This document shows, one piece after another, positions 8,849-17,215 of a DNA stretch of 64,000 nucleotides. The translations under genes and the position numbers were made by a program. How positions within the stretch are numbered: position 1 is the stretch's first letter; each line of letters starts with the position of its first letter. The notes under the pieces are model-generated. The model was not told the origin of the DNA and made no database searches. It saw only the letters and a list, made by a program, of their open reading frames with translations. Source of the stretch: Iodidimonas sp. SYSU 1G8 (lineage in GTDB: Bacteria; Pseudomonadota; Alphaproteobacteria; SMXS01); NCBI RefSeq assembly GCF_039655775.1, contig NZ_JBBYXJ010000001.1:1116001-1180000 (forward strand). Direction: 5' to 3'.

Positions 8849-9481
8849 ATGAGCGCCAAGGCCTGTATTCTGTCGGCGGTTGCCGCTCTTGGACTGTTTG
8901 CTTTCGGCGGCGGTAATGCCGAAGCCACGTACGACGCGGGTTCCATACCAGGCCTGCAATATACCGGCCTCAGCTTCTCGCCGCCTTTCGGTTCCAGCCA
9001 CCGCAACAACGTAGAGGCCGCGATTGAATCAACCTTGGCGCCGGGAATCGACGTGTCATTCGTCGGACGCCTGGACGGGATTGCCACCCAGTCCGCGACC
9101 GGCTCCGACCCTGTGTTCGATGACAGCCTGTCGGCGACGTGCACCAACGGCAGCCCTTCCGACTGCAAGGCGGGTACCTGGACGTTCGACGCGGGCTCGT
9201 CGGATTTTCTGATCGCTTTCATCGAAATCAGCGGTGGCGGTGCCAGCAAGCTGTACGAGGTCATCGACTATTCACTGGTCGGCCTGTGGAACACCTACGA
9301 CCTGTTCAACGGCGGCGGCGGCAATCCGGGCCTTTCCCATCTGGATTTCTATGGCACGGTCGTGTCGTCTCAGAGCGGGGGCGGCGGTGTGCCGGTTCCC
9401 GAGCCGGCGGCGCTTGGGCTGTTGGCCGTGGGCGCGTTTTCTCTCGCTTTCCTTCGCCAGCGGCGCAAGACGGCGCGCTGA
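8849..9481 (+). CDS. PEP-CTERM sorting domain protein
   Basis: A 210-residue exported protein. It starts with a signal peptide (SAKACILSAVAALGLFAFGG). It ends with the PEP-CTERM tail: VPVPEPAALGLLAVGAF, a short hydrophobic segment, then a basic end (RQRRKTAR). Such tails are cut by exosortase, and the protein goes to the surface or matrix. The middle is glycine- and serine-rich with one CTNGSPSDC pair. ATG 8849 follows GTGGAGA. No exosortase is in the window. An AT-rich upstream stretch at 8768-8795 may hold its promoter. Confidence 0.9.
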   Translation: MSAKACILSAVAALGLFAFGGGNAEATYDAGSIPGLQYTGLSFSPPFGSSHRNNVEAAIESTLAPGIDVSFVGRLDGIATQSATGSDPVFDDSLSATCTNGSPSDCKAGTWTFDAGSSDFLIAFIEISGGGASKLYEVIDYSLVGLWNTYDLFNGGGGNPGLSHLDFYGTVVSSQSGGGGVPVPEPAALGLLAVGAFSLAFLRQRRKTAR

Positions 9482-9504
9482 CCGCGCGCCGTATGCGGAG
9501 CGGA

Positions 9505-10641
9505 CTAGCGCCCTTGCGCCGCCAACGCGTCGCGCATGGCTTCCACGCACAAGGTGACTGACGAACGCTGGGCGGTCTGTCCCATCAGGCCAACACGCCA
9601 GATCTTGCCTGCCAGCGCACCCAGGCCGGCACCGATTTCAAGACTGAAGCGATCCAGCACGTGCGCCCGCACCGCGGCTTCATCAATGCCCTCGGGCACC
9701 TTGATGGCATTGAGCTGGGGCAGCCGGCTCTCAGGGGCTACGAGGAACTCTATCCCCAGCCCGGCGAGGCCGGCCTTCAATTCCTCGTGCATCGCCGCAT
9801 GGCGCGCCCAGGAATTCTCGAGCCCTTCCTCGGCCAGCATGACCAGCGACTCATGCAGGCCATAAAGCGCGTTGACCGGCGCGGTATGGTGATAGGAACG
9901 GCCGCCGCTGCCATCCCAGTAGGCCATGACCTTGGTCAGGTCGAGGAACCAGCTCTGTACCGGGGTCTTGCGCGCCTTGACCGCTGCCACGGCCCGGTCG
10001 GAGAAGGAGACCGGCGACAGGCCGGGCGGACAGGATAGACATTTCTGCGTGCCCGAATAGACGGCGTCGATGCCCCACCCATCGACCTCGACCGGGATGC
10101 CCGCGACGCTGGTCACCGCGTCCATCAGCACGAGGCAGTCATGACGCCGGCCGATCTCGGCCAGCGTGGCGGCGTCCGCGCGCACACCCGTCGATGTTTC
10201 CGCGTGAACGAAAGCCAGGATCTTGACGTCCGGATTCGCCTTCAGCGCATCTTCGACCTGCTGCGGGTCGATCGTCGTCCCCCAGGCGAAATCGAGCGTG
10301 ATGGGCACCCCTCCCGCATTCACCACATTCTCGACCATCCGCTTGCCGAACACGCCATTGACGGCGACCAGCACCTTGTCGCCCGGCTCCACCAGATTGA
10401 CGATGCAAGTCTCCATGCCGGCCGAACCTGGCGCCGAAACCGGAAACGTCAGGGCGTTTCGAGTCCGCAAGGCCATGCGCAGGAGTTCCTTGAGATCCTC
10501 CATGAACCCGGAGAACCAGGGGTCGAGATGTCCGACGGTGGGCCTTGCCATCGCCGACAGCACCCGGGGATGCACGTTGGACGGACCCGGCCCCATCAGC
10601 ACGCGCTGATCAGGGTGAAGCGAACGGAAGCTGTTGGACAT
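9505..10641 (-). CDS. Class V aminotransferase, serine/alanine-glyoxylate type
   Basis: A 378-residue PLP enzyme. The N-terminal MGPGPSNVHPRVLSAM, the GSAGMETCIVNLVEPGD segment that binds the cofactor phosphate, the Asp in LVLMDAVTSVAGIP and the Schiff-base lysine in YSGTQKCLSCPPGLSP are all seen. The family includes serine-glyoxylate and alanine-glyoxylate aminotransferases, but which substrate is preferred is not clear from sequence. ATG 10641 has GGGAGAAA upstream. The glycine cleavage genes lie 16 kb away, so any link is only thematic. Confidence 0.93.
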   Translation of the reverse strand: MSNSFRSLHPDQRVLMGPGPSNVHPRVLSAMARPTVGHLDPWFSGFMEDLKELLRMALRTRNALTFPVSAPGSAGMETCIVNLVEPGDKVLVAVNGVFGKRMVENVVNAGGVPITLDFAWGTTIDPQQVEDALKANPDVKILAFVHAETSTGVRADAATLAEIGRRHDCLVLMDAVTSVAGIPVEVDGWGIDAVYSGTQKCLSCPPGLSPVSFSDRAVAAVKARKTPVQSWFLDLTKVMAYWDGSGGRSYHHTAPVNALYGLHESLVMLAEEGLENSWARHAAMHEELKAGLAGLGIEFLVAPESRLPQLNAIKVPEGIDEAAVRAHVLDRFSLEIGAGLGALAGKIWRVGLMGQTAQRSSVTLCVEAMRDALAAQGR

Positions 10642-10888
10642 CAGGTTTCTCCCGGCATTTTTCATTGGGAGCCCGTTTTAGCGCGATCCAGCCAACTCCG
10701 TCGCTGAAAAATCCTTCTCTTGTCGTCAAAGTCCGCGTCCACCGGCAAAGATGAGCCTTGTAAACGGGAATGGACGGGGACGGCCGAACAATGTTACCCA
10801 TTCGGCCGCGCGATCGGCGGCCTGTGGGTGGCCGAGGGGGTCGCGGCACCCATATCCTAGTCAATCTTTCAGTCCCATGGAGGACAAC

Positions 10889-11413
10889 TTGTTCGGAAAC
10901 AACCTACGGTCCAACGCGCTTGCCTTGGCTTTTGGTGCGCTGACCCTCGCCGCGGCGGCGTCGGGCGCACAGGCACAGAACGCACAGCCTGCAGCCCAGG
11001 CATCAAAGACGGAGACGTTCGGCAGCTGGGGCATGACCTGCGCCCAGCCGAATGCCTGCCAGATCCAGCAGACGCTCGGGAACAAGGACAAGAAGTTCGT
11101 GGCCGCGCTGGTTCACAGCAAGGCCAACGGGCAGAACATTCTCATGGCGGTCGTGCCGCTTGGCTTCCGCCTGCAGAACAATCCGGAACTGCGCATCGAC
11201 AATGGAGCCCCGGTTCCCGGCGCCTATGTCCAGTGCCTGGCCGCCGGCTGCCGCATTGGCTTCGAAGGTTCCGACGCGACCATGAAGGCACTTCAGAGCG
11301 GCGCGAAGGCGAGCGTGACGCTGATGTCGCCGCAGAACAAGCCTGTGCCAGTCGTGTTCGACCTGAAGGGCTTCGGCGACGCCAAGAAGGCCCTGGACCA
11401 GAAGGTCAAATAA
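10889..11413 (+). CDS. IalB-family exported protein (second copy)
   Basis: About 174 residues. A signal peptide (LALAFGALTLAAAASG, cut near AQAQ) is followed by the family strand FGSWGMTCAQP, the paired cysteines of PNACQIQQ and VQCLAAGCRIGF, and a C-terminal VVFDLKGFGDA. The ribosome site GGAGGA at 10879-10884 points to TTG 10889 as the start; an in-frame ATG at 10877 lies inside this site and would add 4 residues. A strong terminator follows. The first paralogue at 6978 is diverged. Confidence 0.85.
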   Translation: MFGNNLRSNALALAFGALTLAAAASGAQAQNAQPAAQASKTETFGSWGMTCAQPNACQIQQTLGNKDKKFVAALVHSKANGQNILMAVVPLGFRLQNNPELRIDNGAPVPGAYVQCLAAGCRIGFEGSDATMKALQSGAKASVTLMSPQNKPVPVVFDLKGFGDAKKALDQKVK

Positions 11414-11438
11414 TCAGCTCCGACGTCTGACGATCTTG

Positions 11439-11472
11439 CGGCCACCGTCCTCGACGGTGGCCGTTTTCGTTT
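11439..11472 (+). terminator. Intrinsic terminator after the second IalB gene
   Basis: An 11-bp perfect stem (CGGCCACCGTC / GACGGTGGCCG) with a 3-nt loop CTC is followed by TTTTCGTTT. This is a textbook rho-independent terminator placed 25 bp after the stop. Confidence 0.93.
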
Positions 11473-11484
11473 GCAGTGGCCGCG

Positions 11485-11733
11485 TCAGGCCCGGTGCGCC
11501 TGGACGATCAGCGACGTGATGGCCGGCTCGCCCAGGGAACGGGCCGCTTCCAGACGATGCAGGCCTTCCACGAGAACATAGCGGTCCTTGTCGCGCCGGA
11601 CATGGATCGGGATCCTGAGGCCGTTTTCGAGGATGTCCTTGGCAAGCTTCTCCACCTTCCCCTGATCGAGCCCCTTGCGATGCTTGACGGGGATGTAAAT
11701 CTGGTCGATCGGCACCTGGACGGTTTTCATCAT
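11485..11733 (-). CDS. Small ParB-like nuclease-fold protein
   Basis: An 82-residue protein that is one ParB N-terminal-like domain: VPIDQIYIPVKHRKGLDQ, then the helix KVEKLAKDILENGL, the strand IPIHVRRDKDRYVLVEG and the key LHRLEAARSLGE, which matches the GxHRxxAA motif where CTP or ATP binds in this fold. There is no DNA-binding helix-turn-helix region, so this is not a partition ParB. ATG 11733 is behind GAGGGAG; a longer frame begins at 11799. The role is unknown. Confidence 0.75.
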   Translation of the reverse strand: MMKTVQVPIDQIYIPVKHRKGLDQGKVEKLAKDILENGLRIPIHVRRDKDRYVLVEGLHRLEAARSLGEPAITSLIVQAHRA

Positions 11734-11801
11734 GGCGTTGGCAGCTCCCTCACCGCCGATGATAGCAGGCTTTCGGGACGCGTCCACGATACCGGACACT
11801 C

Positions 11802-12254
11802 TCAGCCTCGTGGCAGCAGGCTCTGGATCATGCGTTCGAGTTCACCCAGGAACCGGGAGCGATCCTGCTTGGTGTAACCTGGCACATAGCCCTTGATCTC
11901 GCCCGTCTCGCGCAGATGGGTGTTCAGGTCGCGCATGGCGAGCGCCATGCCGATGCCGTGCTCGGTAAACGGCTTGCCGGACGGCCCCAGCACCAGCGCT
12001 TCCTGTTTCAGGCAGCGCGCCGCCAGCGGAATGTCCGCCGTGATGGCGATGTCCCCCGGCCCGATATGCTCGGCGATCCAGTCATCGGCCGCGTCGAAGC
12101 TTTCCGGCACCACGACCTGGCGAACATTGGGCGCGTTGGCGCGGCGGCTCCACCGATTGCTGACAAAATAGACCTGCAATCCATGACGGTCCGCGACCCG
12201 CAGCACCTCTTCCTTCACGGGGCAGGCGTCACCATCCACATACAGATCGAGCAT
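11802..12254 (-). CDS. YaiI/YqxD family protein (UPF0178)
   Basis: A 150-residue member of UPF0178 (DUF188). The signature DLYVDGDACPVKEEV at the N-terminus, FVSNRWSRRAN, the Asp in GDIAITADIPLAARC and PFTEHGIG are family positions. The fold is PIN-like with acidic residues that could bind metal, but no activity is established for it. It starts 6 bp after the upstream TPR gene ends, so both are likely co-transcribed. Confidence 0.93.
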   Translation of the reverse strand: MLDLYVDGDACPVKEEVLRVADRHGLQVYFVSNRWSRRANAPNVRQVVVPESFDAADDWIAEHIGPGDIAITADIPLAARCLKQEALVLGPSGKPFTEHGIGMALAMRDLNTHLRETGEIKGYVPGYTKQDRSRFLGELERMIQSLLPRG

Positions 12255-12260
12255 GGGCCA

Positions 12261-13895
12261 TCAGCGCCGCTTGCCGGCCGCCTCTGCCGCGGCCTGCGCG
12301 GCGGCGATGGCTTCCAGCGTGGCGCGGCGGCCCAGCCCCGCCTGGGTGCTGTTCGGATCGATCACCAGAGCCTTGTCGAAATCGGCCAGGGCGCGATCGT
12401 AGCTCTTCCATGCATGGTAGACCCAGCCTCGACGGGTATAGGCATCGGCGTCGATATAGTCGCGGTTGATCAGCTGGGTCAGATCCTCGACCGCCTTGTT
12501 GTACTCGCCCTGCTGCTGGAACAGCATGGCCCGGCCCTTTCGGGCCTCCAGATTGCCCGGCACGATCCGCAGCGCCTCGGTGTAATCGGCCAGGGCGGAC
12601 GCCACATCCAGTTGCCGCTGATACACGCGGGCTCGCGCGATGTAGGCGTCCACATCGTCCGGTCGCAGATCGACCAGCGTGCTGAAATCGGCCAGCGCGC
12701 CGCGGCTGTCGCCCCGGTATTGATAAAGCAGTCCCCTGCCCCGATAGGCTTCGGCCAGCTTCGAATTCTTCTCCAGGGCAGCGGTATAATCGGCGATGGC
12801 CTCGTCGACCCGGTTCAACGCGTAATAGGCGAGCGCGCGCCGGTAAAGCGTATCGGCATCGGCGCGGCCGCCCTCGATGGCCGCCGTGTAGTCACGGACC
12901 GCATCCTCGAAGCGGGCATTGTCGTGGTAGACATAGGCGCGCGCCAGCCGGTAGCTCATGTCGCCCGGCGCGAGGTCGATGGCCCGGCTCAAATCCTCGA
13001 TCGCCAGCTCGACCAGACCGGCCTTCTGACGCGCCATCGCCCGCTCGCGCAGCACCTGCACGTCGTTGGGATACCGTTCAAGGTACTGGTTATAAAGCGC
13101 GTTGGCGTCCTCGAAACGGTCTAGCGACTGCATGTAGCGGGCAAAGTCGATAACGATGTAGCCGCGCCCGGCGCCCAGTTCCACGGCGCGGGTGAAATCG
13201 GCCTGTGCCGCCGGAACGTTGCCCAGCCTGGCATGGGCCTGCGCCCGGCGCAGATAACCCTCGAACGACTCCGGCGCCTGCTGGATGACGATGGTGAACA
13301 GGTCAACGGCCCGGCCGTAATTGCCGCTGTCGAACGCCTGGCGCCCTTCGAGCAGTTCACCGCCGCGATACTCGTCGCGGTGGCTGCCATCCTCGGGCAC
13401 CGCCTGTCCTTCCGGCGTCGGTTCCTCGAATTCCGGCTGCGGCTCGGCGAGAGCGACACCGCCCACAGGCGCGTCGCACAGTCCCGCGCCGCGGGTCTGG
13501 CGCACGCGCTCGAACAGCGCTTCGGCGGTGCCATAACCTGCGTCGCCGGGAACCGAGGCGTTGAAATACCGGTCCAGCGGCTGCTGCGCTTCACAGACAC
13601 GATCCATCGAGGCCAGCGCCTCCGCCTCGACCAGATAGAACGAGGTCGGCAGCCCGCACAGCATGGTGGCCTGAGCCTCGCGGGCGATCTCGACCATGCG
13701 GGACTGGTTGCCCGCCTTGCGTGCCACCTCCAGATCCCTGTCCAGTTGCTGGATGAGGCTCTGGAGCAGAACGCCCTGCTGACTGTCCGCCGGCACGCAC
13801 CCGGCGCCGCCGGCCAGCTGTTGCGCCCAGCCTGGCGTTCCCCAGGCCGCCAGCACGCCGACCGCCAACCATCCTGCCGCGCGTAGACCCTTCAT
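12261..13895 (-). CDS. Exported TPR-repeat protein
   Basis: 544 residues. A signal peptide is at the start (KGLRAAGWLAVGVLAAWG, cut near GWAQ). The first 170 residues have paired cysteines (e.g. GCVPADS, VCEAQQ and LCDAPVG) and a helical layout. From about residue 185 to the end there are nine or so tetratricopeptide repeats (motif A-D-x-x-Y-x-R-A, for example ADTLYRRALAYYALNRVDEA). It is likely a periplasmic scaffold for protein contacts; partners are unknown. ATG 13895 follows GGGAGG. The next gene downstream is the YaiI-type gene. Confidence 0.88.
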   Translation of the reverse strand: MKGLRAAGWLAVGVLAAWGTPGWAQQLAGGAGCVPADSQQGVLLQSLIQQLDRDLEVARKAGNQSRMVEIAREAQATMLCGLPTSFYLVEAEALASMDRVCEAQQPLDRYFNASVPGDAGYGTAEALFERVRQTRGAGLCDAPVGGVALAEPQPEFEEPTPEGQAVPEDGSHRDEYRGGELLEGRQAFDSGNYGRAVDLFTIVIQQAPESFEGYLRRAQAHARLGNVPAAQADFTRAVELGAGRGYIVIDFARYMQSLDRFEDANALYNQYLERYPNDVQVLRERAMARQKAGLVELAIEDLSRAIDLAPGDMSYRLARAYVYHDNARFEDAVRDYTAAIEGGRADADTLYRRALAYYALNRVDEAIADYTAALEKNSKLAEAYRGRGLLYQYRGDSRGALADFSTLVDLRPDDVDAYIARARVYQRQLDVASALADYTEALRIVPGNLEARKGRAMLFQQQGEYNKAVEDLTQLINRDYIDADAYTRRGWVYHAWKSYDRALADFDKALVIDPNSTQAGLGRRATLEAIAAAQAAAEAAGKRR

Positions 13896-13981
13896 CCCGT
13901 CGTCGCCTCCCGATGCCCATTGCCGAAGGAACAGCATACAAGATCGACCGGCGGGTTCCAGAGAGGGTTTGCCCGGGTCGC

Positions 13982-14983
13982 TCAGACCCGGATCACCATC
14001 TTGCCGGTATTGGCGCCCGCCAGCAGGTCGATGAACGCCTTCGCGGTATTTTCCAGCCCATCGACGATCGTCTCCTCGACCCGAAGCTCGCCGCTTTTCA
14101 GCATCCCGGCGAGGTCGGCCATCATCTCGCCGCGCCGCGCCGCGAACAGGCCGATGTTGAAGCCGGTCAGCGTCAGCCCCTTCTCGATGGCCGCGAACAG
14201 ATTGCCCGGACCCTGACGGTAGTTGCCGGAATTGTAGAGTTCCACGGCGCCGCACAGCGCGAGCCGGCCGAAAATCTTCATGGAATCGATGGCCGCCTCT
14301 AGATGCGAGCCCCCCACATTGTCGAAATACATGTCGATTCCGTCCGGCGCGAACGCCCTCAACCGTGCGCGAAGATCGTCGGTGCGGTAATTGATCGTCG
14401 CCTCGACGCCCAGTTCGCCGAGCAGCCGTGCCTTGGCCGGATCGCCCGTGCTGCCGATCACCCGGCAGCCGCGCCGCTTCGCCAGCTGGCACACCACCAT
14501 CCCGACGGCGCCCGCCGCGCCGGAGACGAAGATCGTCTCGCCCGCCTTCGGCTGCAGGACGAACTCCAGCCCGGCATAGGCCGTCATCCCCGACAGGCCG
14601 AGCACGCCCAGATAGGCGCTGAGCGGCCCCAGATCCGCATCGACCGGCGCGACCTGGCCGGCATCGGCGACATAAAGGTCACGCCAGCCCTTGAGCGGCG
14701 AGAACACATGCGCGCCCACGGGCAGCCGGTCGGACCTTGACTCGACCACCTCGCCCACCGCGCCGCCATCCAGTTCGCCGCCGATCTCGGTCGGCGCATG
14801 CACGCCCTTCAGCGTGGTCAGCGACAGCCGCATGTAAGGATCGACCGACAGCCAGCGGTTGCGCACCTTGACCTGTCCCGCCTCCAGCGGCGGCAGCGGC
14901 ACCTCGGCCAGCTTGAAATCGTCGGCGACCGGCGCGCCATCGGGACGCCTCGCCAGCTGGAAGACCCGGCTCGTTTTACTCAT
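13982..14983 (-). CDS. NADP-dependent MDR oxidoreductase (CurA / prostaglandin reductase type)
   Basis: A 333-residue zinc-free medium-chain reductase. The family marks are VDPYMRLSL near residue 45, the Rossmann stretch GETIFVSGAAGAVGMVVCQL, a GSTGDPAKARLL and an intact MYFDNVGGSHLEA. Such enzymes reduce activated C=C bonds of enones with NADPH. ATG 14983 has AAGGGGAA upstream. It starts 12 bp after the molybdopterin oxidoreductase gene ends, so the two are probably one operon. Confidence 0.9.
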   Translation of the reverse strand: MSKTSRVFQLARRPDGAPVADDFKLAEVPLPPLEAGQVKVRNRWLSVDPYMRLSLTTLKGVHAPTEIGGELDGGAVGEVVESRSDRLPVGAHVFSPLKGWRDLYVADAGQVAPVDADLGPLSAYLGVLGLSGMTAYAGLEFVLQPKAGETIFVSGAAGAVGMVVCQLAKRRGCRVIGSTGDPAKARLLGELGVEATINYRTDDLRARLRAFAPDGIDMYFDNVGGSHLEAAIDSMKIFGRLALCGAVELYNSGNYRQGPGNLFAAIEKGLTLTGFNIGLFAARRGEMMADLAGMLKSGELRVEETIVDGLENTAKAFIDLLAGANTGKMVIRV

Positions 14984-14994
14984 GCTGTTTCCCC

Positions 14995-17136
14995 TTAGTG
15001 ATTGGTAGGTTCGATGCGGACTGGAATGGCGGACATCACCGGCATCCGGTTGATGTCCTCGGCTGCCCAATCGGCGCTGACAAGGCGGCTGGTCGGCGCG
15101 TAGCGACCGTCCGTTTCATCGGCGTCGCCGGGCAGCCCGCCCCAGCAATGACTCATGGAAATCACGCCGCCGCGCACGGTCTCGTCCGCCCTGACCCTGG
15201 CGAGCAGGCTGTCATGCGGCGAGACGATGCGCACCCGGTCTCCGTCGGCGAGGCCCGCCTGCGCCATGTCCGCCGGATTCATGAAGGCCGGGTTGAACGG
15301 CATGCGCTCGCGCACGAGCGGCAGATCGGTCCCGGTGGAATTCATCACCTCGCGGAACCGCCGCGACACCAGCCGCAGCGGATAGGCCGCGTCGTCAGGC
15401 GCCGGCGCGCGCAGCTCGGCGCACAGGCCCGCCAGTTCCGCGAGCACATCCGGCGCGGCGACATCCAGCCTGCCCGCATCGCCCGGCGCCGGCGCGACGG
15501 TCTGTGGCGGCACGTCGTGAAAGCGTCCGCCATCATGGCGGCGGATCTCGTCATAGGGCACCTGCGCGGCCCGCGCCATCAGCGCCAGGATCTCGTCGGT
15601 CGTCGGCGCCTCGTCCATGGGCAGCGGCGTGCCCGCGAAATTCAGGGTCACCCCGAGGCGCTTGGCCAGACTCCAGAACACGTACCACTCGTCCACCACA
15701 TCCCCCGGGCGTTCGATCAGCGCGGGCGTGTACTGGGCATAAGGTTTGGGAAAATACTTGTCGAAGAAGCCGGTATGGTCGGGCCGCTCGAAGGCCAGGG
15801 TCGGCGCGATGACATAATGCGCCAGCCGCGCCGTCGCCGACAGGCGCGGGTCGATGCTCACCAGCAGGTCGAGATGGCCAAGCGCCTCCAGCGCCTTGCG
15901 CTGGTCCGGCAAGGCCACGGCCGGATTGGCGCCCATGCAGATCAGCGCCCTGATCCGCCCCTTGCCCGGATGCAGGATTTCGTCGGGCAGGATCGCCGAC
16001 ATCATCTGCCCCTTGATGGTCCCGAGGCCGTGACGCCGGCTCCTGGCGCCGTCACGTTCCCATTCGCGGGTCGGCGCCGCCGCCGCTTCCGCCCGCTCCA
16101 CCCGCGGCGACAGCACGCCCGGGTTCGCCACCGCATCGCCCGCGCGCAGATATCGCCCGCACACCACGTTGAGGCATTGCACCAGATGTTCGGACAGGTT
16201 GGAACGGCGGGCCATGTCCGGGCCGGTGCCGCTGCCTGCCATGCCGCTGCGGGAGCCCGCGAACAGCCGTGCGGCCGCGACGATCTGATCCGCCGGAATC
16301 CCGGCGCGCTCGCCCGCGCGCGCCGGCGTCACGTCGCGCAGGGCCACGCGCAACGCCTCGACGCCCTCCACATGGCGGGCGCAGAATGCCTTGTCCTCCA
16401 GCCCTTCCTGCAGGATCACATGCAGCAAGGCGCCCAGGATCGCCGCGTCCTCGCCCGGCTTCGGCTGGATGAAGATGTCCGCGTGACGCGCCGTCTCGCT
16501 CCGGCGCGGGTCGATGACGATGAGCTTCATGCCGCGCGCCCGCGCCTCGGCCAGGCTCTTGACCGGATTGAAATTGTCGAAGCCGGAGAGACCGGGACCG
16601 CCGGTGACGGACACCAGCGGATTGGTGCCGACGAACATCCAGACATCGGCGCCGTCGAACGCCTGGAAGCCGCCGCCGAACTCGCCGATCCGGCCCGCGG
16701 CGATCCACTTGGCCGACTGATCGATGGTCATGGTCCCGAACAGGCTGGGCGAGCCGATGGCCGCCGCGAAGCCGCCCGCGAAACCGGGATTGGGCGCGGC
16801 GAACAGGCCCTGGGTGCCGATGAACACGGCCACGGACCGTGGCCCATCCTCGGCGATGATGATCCGCAACCGTTCGGCGATTTCATCGAACGCATCTTCC
16901 GACGCGATCGGCAGGAAATCGTCGCCCGACCGCTTCAGGCTGTTGGTCAGGCGTTCGGGCCCGTGATGAAATTCGGGATTGCGCAGCCCCTTGTAGCAGG
17001 CGTAACCGCGCGTCAGCGGGTTGCTCTTGTCACCCACGACCCGCGTGACCCGGCCGTCCTCAATGGTCGCCTCCAGGCCGCAGAAGCCCTGGCAGACGCG
17101 GCAATAGGTCTTGCGCGTTTCGGTCCCGTTCGCCAT
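14995..17136 (-). CDS. Molybdopterin-dependent oxidoreductase
   Basis: 713 residues of the DMSO reductase family. The N-terminal [4Fe-4S] motif is C12-x2-C15-x3-C19 and the fourth Cys lies in TRGYACYKGLRNP. The molybdopterin domains follow (GTQGLFAAPNPGFAGGF, then ALICMGANPAVALPDQRKAL), and a C-terminal mopterin dinucleotide-binding domain carries RLVSRRFREVMNSTGT, RMPFNPAFMNPADM and GDRVRIVSPHDS. No Tat signal is seen, so it is likely cytosolic. The substrate is not known. It has its own AT-rich promoter gap and likely shares a transcript with the MDR gene. Confidence 0.92.
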   Translation of the reverse strand: MANGTETRKTYCRVCQGFCGLEATIEDGRVTRVVGDKSNPLTRGYACYKGLRNPEFHHGPERLTNSLKRSGDDFLPIASEDAFDEIAERLRIIIAEDGPRSVAVFIGTQGLFAAPNPGFAGGFAAAIGSPSLFGTMTIDQSAKWIAAGRIGEFGGGFQAFDGADVWMFVGTNPLVSVTGGPGLSGFDNFNPVKSLAEARARGMKLIVIDPRRSETARHADIFIQPKPGEDAAILGALLHVILQEGLEDKAFCARHVEGVEALRVALRDVTPARAGERAGIPADQIVAAARLFAGSRSGMAGSGTGPDMARRSNLSEHLVQCLNVVCGRYLRAGDAVANPGVLSPRVERAEAAAAPTREWERDGARSRRHGLGTIKGQMMSAILPDEILHPGKGRIRALICMGANPAVALPDQRKALEALGHLDLLVSIDPRLSATARLAHYVIAPTLAFERPDHTGFFDKYFPKPYAQYTPALIERPGDVVDEWYVFWSLAKRLGVTLNFAGTPLPMDEAPTTDEILALMARAAQVPYDEIRRHDGGRFHDVPPQTVAPAPGDAGRLDVAAPDVLAELAGLCAELRAPAPDDAAYPLRLVSRRFREVMNSTGTDLPLVRERMPFNPAFMNPADMAQAGLADGDRVRIVSPHDSLLARVRADETVRGGVISMSHCWGGLPGDADETDGRYAPTSRLVSADWAAEDINRMPVMSAIPVRIEPTNH

Positions 17137-17215
17137 GGCTCTCTCCCCATCCAGCCACGCACATCATTACCAAACATTATAAAATTATAACATAACCTAT
17201 TTTTGTTGCGCCTTG
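17137..17215 (-). promoter_or_regulatory. AT-rich promoter candidate of the molybdopterin oxidoreductase gene
   Basis: The gap of 60 bp is strikingly AT-rich inside GC-rich DNA. On the minus strand a TATAAT is found at 17189-17184 and a second A/T block next to it. A convincing -35 box is not seen. A ribosome site (GGGGAGAG) precedes ATG 17136. Confidence 0.4.

Noticed and set aside
11485-11733. Chromosome partition gene parB
   Set aside because: Only the N-terminal fold is present; no helix-turn-helix or C-terminal part and no parA next to it.
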